From: Jeotgalibaca ciconiae
GTDB lineage: Bacteria; Bacillota; Bacilli; Lactobacillales; Aerococcaceae
Length of the DNA: 64,000 bases
Direction: 5' to 3'
Assembly: GCF_003955755.1 (NCBI RefSeq)
Contig: NZ_CP034465.1
Coordinates: 124,001-188,000 of the forward strand
Position numbers and translations under genes: made by a program
The notes under the pieces: model-generated
The model's database searches: none
Told to the model about the DNA's origin: nothing
The model's input: the letters and a program-made list of their open reading frames with translations, nothing else
Shown here: positions 25,149 to 34,089 of the stretch, in pieces
How the letters are laid out: each line of letters begins with the position of its first letter
Position numbering within the stretch: the stretch's first letter is position 1

Positions 25149-26612
25149 ATGGAGAAGTTTTTTAAATTAAAAGATCACGGTACTACTGTTTCCACCGAGA
25201 TCGTTGCTGGTTTCACAACTTTTTTTGCTATGTCATACATCATTTTCGTGAATCCAAGCATTCTTGCTTTATCCGGAATGCCATCACAAGCGGTATTTCT
25301 GGCTACTATTATTGCAGCAGCAATAAGTACACTCGTAATGGGGCTTTTTGCAAACGTGCCTTACGCGCTAGCTCCCGGTATGGGATTGAATGCATTTTTT
25401 ACCTATACAGTTGTTTTTGCTTTAGGTTTTACTTGGCAAGAAGCACTCGCAATGGTTTTCCTTTGTGGAGTAATCAATGTTTTAATCACTGTTACACGAG
25501 TTAGAAAGATGATTATTAAGTCCATTCCAGAATCATTGCAACATGCAATCAGCGCAGGTATTGGTATTTTTATTTCTTATATTGGAGTTAAAAACGCTGG
25601 TTTCTTGGAATTTACTTCTGATGCAGGAACGATTCTTTCTATTAATAATACTCCTTACAATTCTGCTTTAGAAACATATGAAGGAGGTATTGACAGCATT
25701 ATCACTAGTGGTGGAATCGTTCCTGCATTAGTGAATTTCACGCAAAGCCCTGCTTTATTAGCTCTTATTGGTGTAATTCTGACTATTATTTTAATGGTTA
25801 AAAATGTAAGAGGCGCAATTATTATTGGTATCATTGTTACAACGCTGCTAGGAATTCCAATGGGTGTTGTTCAAATTTCGTCGGAAGTATTAGCGGCTAA
25901 TTCATTAGGGACCGCTATCTCAGAACTCGGTATAACATTTGGAGCTGCCTTTGGTAAGGATGGAATGTTATCTTTATTATCAGACCCAGCGAGATTCCCT
26001 CTTGTATTAATGACAATCTTTGCTTTCAGTTTATCGGATACATTCGACACAATCGGTACGTTTATTGGTACAGGCCGTAGAACGGGTATTTTCTCTGCAG
26101 AAGATGAAAAAGCTCTTGAGCAAGGGTCTGGTTTCTCTTCAAAAATGGACAAAGCTTTGTTTGCAGATTCTATCGGAACCATTTTTGGCGCAATCTTTGG
26201 TACGTCTAATACAACGACCTTTGTGGAGAGTGCAGCGGGCATTGGCGCTGGCGGAAGAACAGGATTAACTGCTGTTGTAGTAGCAATTTTATTTGTTATT
26301 AGTGCATTTTTTGCACCGCTCATCGGTATTGTTCCTGCAGCTGCAACTGCTCCCTCTTTAATTATTGTCGGTGTTTTAATGATGGCTTCCTTTAAGGATA
26401 TCAACTGGACTGACTTAGAAGAAGCAATTCCTGCGTTCTTCGCTTCTGTATTTATGGGTCTTACTTATAATATTTCTACTGGTATTGCAGCAGGATTTAT
26501 TTTCTATGTAATTGTAAAAGTTGTTTTAGGAAAATCAAAAGAAATCCATCCAATTCTTTGGGGTTCTACTATTTTATTCTTAATTAATTATCTAATTATG
26601 GCTTTCCTATAA
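25149..26612 (+). CDS. pbuG: NCS2 family purine permease (AzgA/PbuG type, guanine/hypoxanthine)
   Basis: A 487-residue membrane protein with about 14 hydrophobic segments. The AzgA-type NCS2 signatures are GLFANVPYALAPGMGLNAFF, the substrate-binding FAFSLSDTFDTIGTFIGTG and TSNTTTFVESAAGIGAGGRTG. This branch imports guanine, hypoxanthine or adenine. The PurBox upstream supports a purine. I found no purine riboswitch in the leader. The gene stands alone between tex/phosphatase and the manganese-riboswitch unit. Confidence 0.92.
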   Translation: MEKFFKLKDHGTTVSTEIVAGFTTFFAMSYIIFVNPSILALSGMPSQAVFLATIIAAAISTLVMGLFANVPYALAPGMGLNAFFTYTVVFALGFTWQEALAMVFLCGVINVLITVTRVRKMIIKSIPESLQHAISAGIGIFISYIGVKNAGFLEFTSDAGTILSINNTPYNSALETYEGGIDSIITSGGIVPALVNFTQSPALLALIGVILTIILMVKNVRGAIIIGIIVTTLLGIPMGVVQISSEVLAANSLGTAISELGITFGAAFGKDGMLSLLSDPARFPLVLMTIFAFSLSDTFDTIGTFIGTGRRTGIFSAEDEKALEQGSGFSSKMDKALFADSIGTIFGAIFGTSNTTTFVESAAGIGAGGRTGLTAVVVAILFVISAFFAPLIGIVPAAATAPSLIIVGVLMMASFKDINWTDLEEAIPAFFASVFMGLTYNISTGIAAGFIFYVIVKVVLGKSKEIHPILWGSTILFLINYLIMAFL

Positions 26613-26640
26613 AAATTATTAACGTTTTCTTTATTATTAG

Positions 26641-26669
26641 TTGCTAAGCTGAGAAATTATCTATATAAT
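26641..26669 (+). promoter_or_regulatory. Promoter of the Mn2+ riboswitch unit
   Basis: TTGCTA (26641-26646), 17 bp, TATAAT (26664-26669), about 27 bp before the aptamer P1. Confidence 0.75.
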
Positions 26670-26695
26670 AAATTGAGTGTTAAACGGAATATCTC

Positions 26696-26792
26696 CATAG
26701 GGGAGTAACTAGCAGCTCCGGCTGTGGTAACATCAACAATAAGTAGAGTTTCACTATTCTGCTGGTGTTATCTTAAATGGTGAGACTTATGC
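26696..26792 (+). ncRNA. yybP-ykoY (Mn2+-sensing) riboswitch aptamer
   Basis: The hallmark GGGGAGTA lies at 26700-26707 and the opposite GTGAGACTTATGC end block near 26780-26792. P1 pairs CATAGG (26696-26701) with CTTATG (26786-26791). The position in front of a P-type cation ATPase is a classical context for this class, which senses manganese. Confidence 0.9.
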
Positions 26793-26848
26793 ATCTTGAA
26801 AAGCCCAACGTAGGGCAATTCGGCTTGCGTAAGTCTCTTTTCTTTTTT
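26782..26848 (+). terminator. Riboswitch-controlled terminator
   Basis: GAGACTTATGC (26782-26792) pairs with GCGTAAGTCTC (26827-26837), an almost perfect 11-bp stem with extra inner pairing (AAGCC/GGCTT), then TTTTCTTTTTT. The left arm contains the 3' strand of aptamer P1, so ligand binding and termination are mutually exclusive: manganese should switch expression on. Confidence 0.88.
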
Positions 26849-26879
26849 AACACAAAAAACGAAAGAGAGGGGAAAAATT

Positions 26880-29540
26880 GTGTCAAAAAATCAGATACAA
26901 GAAGCTTTTTATAATCAGGACCCACAAGCGGTTTTATCGAAACTCGATGTAACAAAAGATGGGTTATCTGATGCAGAAGCAAAGAAAAGAATTGACGAAT
27001 ACGGTCATAATGCATTAGATGAAGGAGAAAGTAGAGGTCTAGTTGCAAAATTCTTCGATCAATTCAAAGACTTTATGATTATTGTTTTGTTAGCAGCGGC
27101 TCTAATTTCTGGTGTGCTTGGTGAAATTTCAGATGCCATCATTATCTTATTAGTAGTAGTCTTAAATGCGGCACTAGGAGTTTTCCAAGAAGCAAAAGCT
27201 GAAGAAGCAATCAATGCATTAAGACAAATGGCATCTCCAATGGCGCGTGTAAAGCGTAATGGTCATGTTGTTTCCATTAAGAGTGAAGACATTGTTCCTG
27301 GAGATATTGTTTTGTTAGAGGCCGGAGATGTTGTTCCTGCTGATATACGTTTAATCGAAGCGAACTCTCTTAAGGTTGAAGAAGCAGCCTTGACTGGTGA
27401 ATCTGTACCTGTTGAGAAAGAAATGGTTATCGTTGAAGACGATGCTTCATTGGGCGACCGTGTAAACATGGCCTTCTCAAGTACAAACGTTACTTATGGA
27501 CGTGGTACGGGTGTTGTTGTCGGTACCGGTATGAATACGGAAGTTGGACATATTGCTAACATGTTGGCAAACGCTGAAGAAAGCAAAACACCTCTTCAAG
27601 AAAACCAAGATCAATTAGGTAAATCATTGACAGTATTGATTTTAGCTATTGCTGCAATCATGTTTGTTGTGGGTATGCTTAATGGACGTCCATGGTTAGA
27701 AATGTTACTCACTTCTATTTCCGTTGCGGTTGCTGCGATTCCGGAAGGTCTTCCTGCAATTACAACAATTATCCTAGCTTTAGGAACACAAAAAATGGCA
27801 AAACGTAATGCGCTTGTTCGTAAATTACCTGCTGTTGAAACATTAGGTGGAACGGAAGTTATCTGTTCTGATAAAACTGGTACATTAACGATGAACCAAA
27901 TGACTGTTGAAAAAGTATATTACAATGGTCAAGTACATGAAGTAACAGAAGATATCGATCTTTCTCTTCCAGTTATGAAAATCATGAACTTTGCTAACGA
28001 TACTGAAATCAGTGGAGATGGCCGCTTAATCGGTGACCCTACTGAAACTGCAATGGTTCAATTTGGTATTGATAAAGGTATGAACCTTAAAGAAGAATTA
28101 GCAAAAGAACCACGTATTGCTGAAGTTCCATTTGAATCAGATCGTAAATTAATGTCTACCATTCATAAATTAGCTGATGGACGTTTCTTAATTGCAACAA
28201 AAGGTGCTCCTGATGAGTTACTAAAACGTTGTACTACGCTTGACATAAATGGCGAAGCGAAACAAATGACAAATGCTGATCGTGATGAAATTCTTTCAAC
28301 AAATACTTCCTTGGCTGTGCAAGCTTTACGTGTATTGGCAATGGCTTATAAATTTGTAGATGAAGTTCCTGCGGAAATGACTTCTGAAGCAGTTGAGAAA
28401 GATTTAGTTTATGCTGGTATGATTGGTATGATAGACCCTGAGCGTCCAGAGGCTGCTGATGCAATTCGTGTTGCAAAAGGTGCTGGAATTCGCACAATCA
28501 TGATTACGGGTGACCATAGAGATACTGCTCAAGCTATTGCAAGCCGTTTGGGTATTATTGAAGAAGGTCAAAACGACGCAGTACTTACTGGTGCTGAATT
28601 GAATACACAGTCAGATGAAGAATTTGCCCGCAACGTGGAAAAATATTCAGTATATGCTCGTGTATCTCCTGAACATAAAGTTCGTATCGTTAAAGCATGG
28701 CAAAATCACGGTAAAGTTGTTTCGATGACTGGTGACGGTGTAAACGATGCTCCTTCATTAAAAACTGCGGATATTGGCGTTGGTATGGGGATCACTGGTA
28801 CGGAAGTATCTAAAGGTGCTTCTGACATGGTTCTTGCTGATGACAACTTCCAAACGATTGTTGTTGCTGTTGAAGAAGGACGTAAAGTATTCTCAAACAT
28901 TCAAAAAGCTGTTCAGTTCTTACTATCTGCTAACTTAGGGGAAGTTCTGACATTGTTTATCGCTACATTCTTAGGCTGGACAATTCTAGAACCTGTTCAT
29001 ATTCTATGGATCAACTTAGTTACTGATACGTTTCCTGCTATTGCCCTTGGTCTTGAAAATGCTGAAAAAGATATCATGGAGCACAAGCCTCGTGGACGAA
29101 GCTCAAACTTCTTCTCAAATGGTGTTGGTGGAGCGATTATTTACCAAGGTATCATTGAAGGTGGAATTACCCTTCTAGTATACTGGTGGGCAATTTCAAA
29201 CCCAGCAGCTGGTCATGTTGGTGAACTAGCACATATGGATGCTGAAACAATGGCATTCATCACATTGGGTATGATTCAATTGTTCCATGCTTACAACTCG
29301 AAATCTGTTTACAAATCCATTTTCCAAGTTGGTATCTTCAGTAACATGACACTTGTTTATGCAACGTTGCTATCTGCTGTATTATTACTAGGTGTTATCT
29401 TAATCCCTGGATTAAATACATTCTTTGGAGTTTCTGTATTAACAGGAACACAGTGGGCAGTTTCAATTGGTGCTGCATTTATGATTGTCCCTATCGTAGA
29501 GCTTGTTAAAGCACTTCAACGAGCTACAGGTAAAAAATAA
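26880..29540 (+). CDS. P-type cation-translocating ATPase (P2-type, probable Mn2+/Ca2+ exporter)
   Basis: An 886-residue P-type ATPase with an N-terminal cation ATPase domain, actuator motif [11 protein letters not shown], membrane motif [11 protein letters not shown] (PEGL), phosphorylation site [11 protein letters not shown], nucleotide-binding [13 protein letters not shown], hinge [19 protein letters not shown] and six C-terminal helices. This is the calcium-type (P2A) subfamily. Control by a Mn2+ riboswitch, as reported for related lactococcal ATPases, points to manganese detoxification. The start codon is GTG at 26880 after GAGAGGGG. Monocistronic. Confidence 0.95.
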   Translation: MSKNQIQEAFYNQDPQAVLSKLDVTKDGLSDAEAKKRIDEYGHNALDEGESRGLVAKFFDQFKDFMIIVLLAAALISGVLGEISDAIIILLVVVLNAALGVFQEAKAEEAINALRQMASPMARVKRNGHVVSIKSEDIVPGDIVLLEAGDVVPADIRLIEANSLKVEEAALTGESVPVEKEMVIVEDDASLGDRVNMAFSSTNVTYGRGTGVVVGTGMNTEVGHIANMLANAEESKTPLQENQDQLGKSLTVLILAIAAIMFVVGMLNGRPWLEMLLTSISVAVAAIPEGLPAITTIILALGTQKMAKRNALVRKLPAVETLGGTEVICSDKTGTLTMNQMTVEKVYYNGQVHEVTEDIDLSLPVMKIMNFANDTEISGDGRLIGDPTETAMVQFGIDKGMNLKEELAKEPRIAEVPFESDRKLMSTIHKLADGRFLIATKGAPDELLKRCTTLDINGEAKQMTNADRDEILSTNTSLAVQALRVLAMAYKFVDEVPAEMTSEAVEKDLVYAGMIGMIDPERPEAADAIRVAKGAGIRTIMITGDHRDTAQAIASRLGIIEEGQNDAVLTGAELNTQSDEEFARNVEKYSVYARVSPEHKVRIVKAWQNHGKVVSMTGDGVNDAPSLKTADIGVGMGITGTEVSKGASDMVLADDNFQTIVVAVEEGRKVFSNIQKAVQFLLSANLGEVLTLFIATFLGWTILEPVHILWINLVTDTFPAIALGLENAEKDIMEHKPRGRSSNFFSNGVGGAIIYQGIIEGGITLLVYWWAISNPAAGHVGELAHMDAETMAFITLGMIQLFHAYNSKSVYKSIFQVGIFSNMTLVYATLLSAVLLLGVILIPGLNTFFGVSVLTGTQWAVSIGAAFMIVPIVELVKALQRATGKK

Positions 29541-29557
29541 TACTACTTAATTTTCAG

Positions 29558-29598
29558 AAAAAAGAGCTAAAAGGAGTTTCTCCCTTTTAGCTCTTTTT
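29558..29598. terminator. Bidirectional terminator between ATPase gene and tag
   Basis: AAAGAGCTAAAAGGAG paired with CTCCCTTTTAGCTCTTT with one unpaired base, and A/T tracts on both sides. Confidence 0.88.
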
Positions 29599-30150
29599 CA
29601 TTATACTTTGATGACAAAAGCATCTAGAATCGTGATCATTAATGATTCCAATTGCTTGTAGATAGGAATAAATGGTCACACTCCCCACCCAACGGAAATT
29701 TCGTCTCTTTAAATCCTTTGTTAACTCATCGGATAGCTTCGACCTTGTCTTTCGTGTTTCTCCATCCCGATGAATCGTTTGTCCATCCGTAAAAGACCAG
29801 ATATAAGAATCAAAAGAACCGAACTCTTCTTGAACAGAAAGAAAGGCTTTTGCGTTTTGAATAGCCGCTTCAATCTTTCGACGATGACGAATGATAGAAG
29901 CATTGTTTAACAATGCTTCTATCTTCTCTTCATCATACTGACTCACAATTCGTGGATTAAAGTGATCAAATGCTTCTTCAAAATTTCCTTTTTTGGAAAG
30001 AACAATTTGCCAAGAAAGTCCCGTACTAAACATTTCTAGAATGAGCCATTCAAAAAGCTCCTGCTCTTGATGGCAAGGTTGTCCCCATATTTTGTCGTGA
30101 TAGGAAACATAAAAATCAGGCTTTCCTATCATCCATTCACATCGTTGCAT
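29587..30150 (-). CDS. tag: DNA-3-methyladenine glycosylase I
   Basis: Protein of about 187 residues. Tag removes 3-methyladenine from DNA in base excision repair. Zinc ligands characteristic of Tag are present: Cys and His near the N-terminus (RCEWMIG and YHDKIWG) and the C-terminal INDHDSRCFCH. The catalytic Glu and aromatic pocket lie in EQELFEWLILEMFSTGLSW. The start ATG 30150 is supported by GGAGGGGGG 8 nt upstream. It is the last gene of the chr-peptidase-gor-tag minus-strand cluster. Confidence 0.93.
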   Translation of the reverse strand: MQRCEWMIGKPDFYVSYHDKIWGQPCHQEQELFEWLILEMFSTGLSWQIVLSKKGNFEEAFDHFNPRIVSQYDEEKIEALLNNASIIRHRRKIEAAIQNAKAFLSVQEEFGSFDSYIWSFTDGQTIHRDGETRKTRSKLSDELTKDLKRRNFRWVGSVTIYSYLQAIGIINDHDSRCFCHQSIMKKS

Positions 30151-30202
30151 GTAAGCCCCCCTCCGCATTCCAATAATTATTACATGGACTACTACCGAAA
30201 TT

Positions 30203-31552
30203 TTAGCGCATCGTTACAAACTCTTCAGCGCCTGTTGGATGAATCGCAACGGTATTGTCAAAGTCCGCTTTCGTTGCCCCCATTTTAACTGCCACTGCGA
30301 AACCTTGAATCATTTCATCGACCCCAAAACCAATTCCATGCAGCCCAACTACCTTTTCGTCTTCACCGAGACAAACCATCTTCATGCGAACACTTTGTCG
30401 ATGTAAAGTAACAGCCGTATACATGGAGGCAAAGGTAGATGTATACACTTTTATGTTTTCACTTCCATATTTTGCCACAGCTTCTTCTTCACTTAAGCCA
30501 ACTGTTCCGATCGGTGGATGACTAAAAATAACGGTTGGAATATTATCATAATTAAGCTTTTCTTTTGGTTTATTATTGAAAAGGCGTTCAGACAGCCTTC
30601 TTCCTGCAGCAATTGCAACAGGAGTCAGCATTTTATTTCCTGTTACATCTCCTACCGCATAAATGGATTCCTGGCTCGTATTTTGATATTCGTCGACTTC
30701 AATAAAACCGTCTTTATCTAATTGTACACCAGCTAAATCAAGATTTAATCCATCTGTGTTAGGAACTCTGCCGACTGCCCAAATAATTTTATCAAAAGTA
30801 TCTTCCCTACCATCTTCCAATACTAAAGTAAGTGTACCATCTTCATTTTTGCGAACTTCTTTCGGGACAGAACGAATATGTAATTGAGGACCATCTTTCT
30901 CCATTTCTTGGACAAGCGTTTCGATAATTAATGAATCATAAGTCCGAAGTGGACGATCTCGACGAACAAATAAATGTGTATCGACTCCTAAACTATGCAA
31001 GACTCCTGCTAATTCGACAGCAATATAACCAGCGCCTACCAACCCTACTTTCTTTGGCAGTTCTTCCCACTCAAAAAAGTCATCAGACGTTTCTCCGTAT
31101 TCGCACCCTGGTATTCCAGGAATTGATGGCTTTGCTCCAGTAGCGATTACGATATGTTTTGCTCGTATTTCCTCACCATTCACTTCAACCGTGTTCGCAT
31201 CTAGGAAGCGTGCATAACCTTCAATTACTTCCACATTTCGCCTTTCAAAGCCTAATTGATAAGAATTACGTGAACGCTCAATATAAGCATCTCGATTTTT
31301 TAGTAAAGTTTGATAATCAAATGTGACTTTCTCACTCGTAAAGCCGTAGTCTGGTCCATATTTATGAAGTGTATCTGAAACTTCAGCAGCATACCACATG
31401 ATTTTTTTGGGTACACAACCGATATTCACACATGTCCCTCCTAGTAGATTGCCCTCTATCACAGCTGTTTTCGCACCATATTCGGCAGCTCGATTCATTG
31501 TAGCGATTCCGCCACTTCCTCCGCCAATTGCTATAAAATCAAATTCTCTCAC
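30203..31552 (-). CDS. gor: Glutathione-disulfide reductase
   Basis: Flavoprotein disulfide reductase of about 449 residues: FAD-binding [19 protein letters not shown], redox-active [13 protein letters not shown] with its CxxxxC pair, NAD(P)-binding [15 protein letters not shown] followed by [11 protein letters not shown] (Arg residues fit NADPH), FAD-binding [10 protein letters not shown], and the C-terminal catalytic [12 protein letters not shown]. It reduces glutathione disulfide. GTG 31552 is preferred as start because AAGGA lies 9 nt upstream; ATG 31573 has no good site. The operon context with chromate transporters suggests redox or metal stress. Confidence 0.92.
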   Translation of the reverse strand: MREFDFIAIGGGSGGIATMNRAAEYGAKTAVIEGNLLGGTCVNIGCVPKKIMWYAAEVSDTLHKYGPDYGFTSEKVTFDYQTLLKNRDAYIERSRNSYQLGFERRNVEVIEGYARFLDANTVEVNGEEIRAKHIVIATGAKPSIPGIPGCEYGETSDDFFEWEELPKKVGLVGAGYIAVELAGVLHSLGVDTHLFVRRDRPLRTYDSLIIETLVQEMEKDGPQLHIRSVPKEVRKNEDGTLTLVLEDGREDTFDKIIWAVGRVPNTDGLNLDLAGVQLDKDGFIEVDEYQNTSQESIYAVGDVTGNKMLTPVAIAAGRRLSERLFNNKPKEKLNYDNIPTVIFSHPPIGTVGLSEEEAVAKYGSENIKVYTSTFASMYTAVTLHRQSVRMKMVCLGEDEKVVGLHGIGFGVDEMIQGFAVAVKMGATKADFDNTVAIHPTGAEEFVTMR

Positions 31553-31576
31553 TCTATTCATCCTTCCATCCATTTG

Positions 31577-32143
31577 TCAGCTATTTTTTTCTAACCAAAC
31601 GCAAGATATCGTCTGCGAAGCAGGGATAATAGCTTTATACCTGCCATGGTTATCATATGCCCGAAAGTATAACTTTCCTTCTTCATTATATCCATACGCG
31701 TAGACAACTAACCAGTGATTTTTATACTGGCTATTTAATAATATGTTCGTCCCTACCACAATAGGACCTGCACCCTTTTTACTTAAAACTTCCGGAACGA
31801 TTTTTTCAGGAATTAACCCCATTCTTACTTTCCATTCTGGCATATCGGCTAATATTCTGCGAATCCCAAAAGCAACATCCCAAAAATAAGTACCACGATA
31901 GGGCATCAAGTTATCCACTACTACTTTTAAACCTTTTAATAAAACATCTCGATTAAGAGATTTCCTTGTTTCTTGATAAATCGCATCATGAATCAATACT
32001 GCACTACAATAGGTACCACAAATGCCGGGTTTTCCTTTATTAATCCACGATCGATACTTTAAGAAACGGGAGGCTGGCATCCCAATCCACTTTTCAGGAT
32101 ATTTTTCTCTTTCTTTGTTGGCAACTACACTCATTTCTCGCAT
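31577..32143 (-). CDS. Papain-fold (C39-like) cysteine peptidase-like protein
   Basis: A 188-residue cytoplasmic protein I do not recognise as a named family. It has the arrangement of C39-like or transglutaminase-like peptidases: GICGTYCSAVLIHD with candidate nucleophile C42, NHWLVVYAYGYNEEGKLYFRAYDNHG with H143 about 100 residues later, and D164/N165 as third residue. No signal peptide or membrane segment is seen. It sits 10 bp after the second chromate transporter gene and 24 bp before gor, clearly inside one operon. The peptidase assignment is inference from the motif order only. Confidence 0.6.
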   Translation of the reverse strand: MREMSVVANKEREKYPEKWIGMPASRFLKYRSWINKGKPGICGTYCSAVLIHDAIYQETRKSLNRDVLLKGLKVVVDNLMPYRGTYFWDVAFGIRRILADMPEWKVRMGLIPEKIVPEVLSKKGAGPIVVGTNILLNSQYKNHWLVVYAYGYNEEGKLYFRAYDNHGRYKAIIPASQTISCVWLEKNS

Positions 32144-32153
32144 GACACCCTTC

Positions 32154-32723
32154 TTACATTAATCCAACGAATGATAATAAAACGCTAAATATTCCACAAA
32201 GAAAAATAATTAAAATAGAACCAATTTTATATTTTCTCAAGCCGATAAAAGCGATGATCATCATTAAGATGGCCATTAAATTAATTGAAAAACCTTTTAT
32301 TTGAATACCGCCTGTTTGAAATAAGGCAGTAACTAACAAGGAAGCTCCTGCAGAAGTAATTAAAGCCACCACAGCTGGACGAAGCCCAGTCAATACTCCT
32401 TGCATCGAATCAACACTTCTATATTTATAATAAATTTTTGCAAGAATCAGCGCAATAATAACGGAAGGGGCAATGGTTCCCATTGTTGCTACAATGGATC
32501 CTAAAAAGCCGGCAGTTTTTGTACCTACAAAAGTTGCCGAATTGATTGCTATAGGACCTGGTGTAATTTGTGAAATCGTCACAATATCTAAATATTCTTG
32601 AAGTGTAAGCCAGCTATAATTATTAACGACTTCGTCTTCAATTAGAGGTAAAGAAGCGTATCCGCCGCCAATAGTAAATAAACCAATTTTGAAGAAGGCG
32701 TAAAAAAGTTCCCAGTAAATCAA
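32154..32723 (-). CDS. chrA: Chromate transporter (half-size CHR protein, second gene)
   Basis: A 189-residue short-chain CHR family membrane protein. It starts MIYWELFYAFFKIGLFTIGG followed by YASLPLIEDEVV and the conserved ITPGPIAINSATFVGTKTAG. Five or six hydrophobic segments follow. Short CHR proteins act as pairs, each gene supplying one half of the antiparallel transporter. It lies 1 bp after its partner gene. Confidence 0.88.
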   Translation of the reverse strand: MIYWELFYAFFKIGLFTIGGGYASLPLIEDEVVNNYSWLTLQEYLDIVTISQITPGPIAINSATFVGTKTAGFLGSIVATMGTIAPSVIIALILAKIYYKYRSVDSMQGVLTGLRPAVVALITSAGASLLVTALFQTGGIQIKGFSINLMAILMMIIAFIGLRKYKIGSILIIFLCGIFSVLLSFVGLM

Positions 32724-32724
32724 A

Positions 32725-33300
32725 CTAAGCTCCTCCTTTCTTGATTTTCCACATGTAATTTAAAAAACCCATTATACCAGCAATCAAGATAATGAGAATG
32801 ATGTTTATATCAAATGCAAATCCAGCAACAAAAGCCCCTATTAGAATAAACATATTGATAAGATCTCTCGTTTTCCAAATATCTTTTATCATGCTGTATA
32901 CAACATTTAGTATTACTGCTACTACACCGATCTGCATCCCTAACATTAGAGCATCCACAATCGGATTATCTCTAAAAGACATATAGAAATAAGAAATAAC
33001 CGTAATAATAAGCAACGGCGGGCTAACAGTTCCCAATACAGTAATCATGGCTCCAGATATTCCTGCTATTCGATAACCCACTAAAATAGAAACATTTACG
33101 GCTAAGCTGCCGGGTATGGACTGCCCCAATGCTACCAAATCAAGCATTTCATCTGTATCAATCCATCCAAGCTCTTCTACAAACTTTTTTTGCATTAAAG
33201 GGACAATGACATATCCTCCCCCAATAGTAAAAATACTCAGCACAAAGGTTGTTTTAATTAGTATCCAGTACAAGTTTAATGGTTTTTCTTTTTCTTTCAC
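32725..33300 (-). CDS. chrA: Chromate transporter (half-size CHR protein, first gene)
   Basis: A 191-residue short-chain CHR membrane protein with FTIGGGYVIVPLMQKKFVEE and GQSIPGSLAVNVSILVGYRIAG, the CHR signatures, in the same order as its partner. The pair is arranged head to tail with a 1-bp gap. The substrate of firmicute CHR pairs is often not chromate in practice; other anions are possible. It is the first gene of the chr-chr-peptidase-gor-tag run. Confidence 0.88.
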   Translation of the reverse strand: MKEKEKPLNLYWILIKTTFVLSIFTIGGGYVIVPLMQKKFVEELGWIDTDEMLDLVALGQSIPGSLAVNVSILVGYRIAGISGAMITVLGTVSPPLLIITVISYFYMSFRDNPIVDALMLGMQIGVVAVILNVVYSMIKDIWKTRDLINMFILIGAFVAGFAFDINIILIILIAGIMGFLNYMWKIKKGGA

Positions 33301-33507
33301 AGACTCCCCCCTCCATTTTTTTCAATTTTCTTTTCAATAGTTTGATTTTATCATTGTTCTTTAGTGAAGTAAAAAATCCGGATTAAAAATATAAAAACAG
33401 AATTTATAAAACCCTAGTCTTTAGAAAATACAAGCATATTCCCCGCTAACAATTTATCTTTGTGTTAAAATAATAATAGAAGAATTACTTGAAGGGAGAT
33501 GGCCCTA

Positions 33508-33843
33508 ATGAAATTTACTTTTACCAATCAAGCCATGGAAGAATTAAAGAAACGTCAGGCTAATCATTCTCTCAGCCTATTTTATTATACTGATGCAGCT
33601 GATTGTGGATGTCCAAGTTCGGGTATTTTTGCTTTACGGGTAAATGATGAAGATGAGAAGGAATATGACTCTATTTTGGAAACCAATCTTGGCAATGTCA
33701 AAGCACAGAAATGGGCCCTTGTTTATTTAGATGAAAACAATGTTCTTGATTATAAAGAATCCCAAGGTACTTTTATACTTAAAAGTGAAAGAGGCTATTT
33801 AAATATGAATGTGCCGCTAGAAAACAAAAGCAAAGTTCATTAA
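33508..33843 (+). CDS. HesB/IscA-like iron-sulfur biosynthesis family protein (YqkB type)
   Basis: Protein of about 111 residues with the compact beta fold of the HesB-like family and a CGC motif (AADCGCPSSGIFALRV). It lacks the C-terminal CGCG motif of A-type carriers, which places it with YqkB-like proteins of unknown role. The start was set at ATG 33508 because AAGGGAG lies 9 nt upstream; the ATG at 33499 immediately follows that site. Confidence 0.75.
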   Translation: MKFTFTNQAMEELKKRQANHSLSLFYYTDAADCGCPSSGIFALRVNDEDEKEYDSILETNLGNVKAQKWALVYLDENNVLDYKESQGTFILKSERGYLNMNVPLENKSKVH

Positions 33844-33868
33844 ATAGTATTAAAAGAAGAGAGTGGGA

Positions 33869-33968
33869 AAAAAGGCGTTCAGCCCCGAATCACTGGAGCG
33901 AATAAGCGCAAGATGGTTGCAGACCATCTGAGCATGATTCGTGAAGTGGACGTCGGGGCTGCCTTTTT
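33869..33968 (+). ncRNA. Structured RNA-like element (three nested stems) downstream of the HesB-like gene
   Basis: An outer stem pairs AAAAAGG (33869-33875) plus CAGCCCCGA (33880-33888) with TCGGGGCTG (33953-33961) plus CCTTTTT (33962-33968). A second stem pairs CGAATCA (33886-33892) with TGATTCG (33935-33941). A third pairs AGATGGT (33911-33917) with ACCATCT (33923-33929). All arms are perfect, though the first two share three bases. The single-stranded GTGAAGTGGACG lies between stems. Only one copy is in the window. The outer stem plus T5 could also terminate transcription. Confidence 0.6.
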
Positions 33969-34006
33969 GAGCACATTTACGCTACATTATTCGGGTATAG
34001 GAAAGA

Positions 34007-34038
34007 GGCTGGGAGTTTTTTCCCAGCCCCTTCTTTTT
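34007..34038 (+). terminator. Terminator downstream of the structured element
   Basis: GGCTGGGA/TCCCAGCC, 8 bp, followed by CCTTCTTTTT. Confidence 0.75.
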
Positions 34039-34089
34039 GGCTCTCTATTTTTTAATATCAGATAAAACTTACCATTAAAATAGCACCTT

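Noticed and set aside
25871-26404. 177-codon minus-strand frame inside the purine permease gene
   Set aside because: Long antisense frame caused by codon bias in a membrane protein gene; no start signals.
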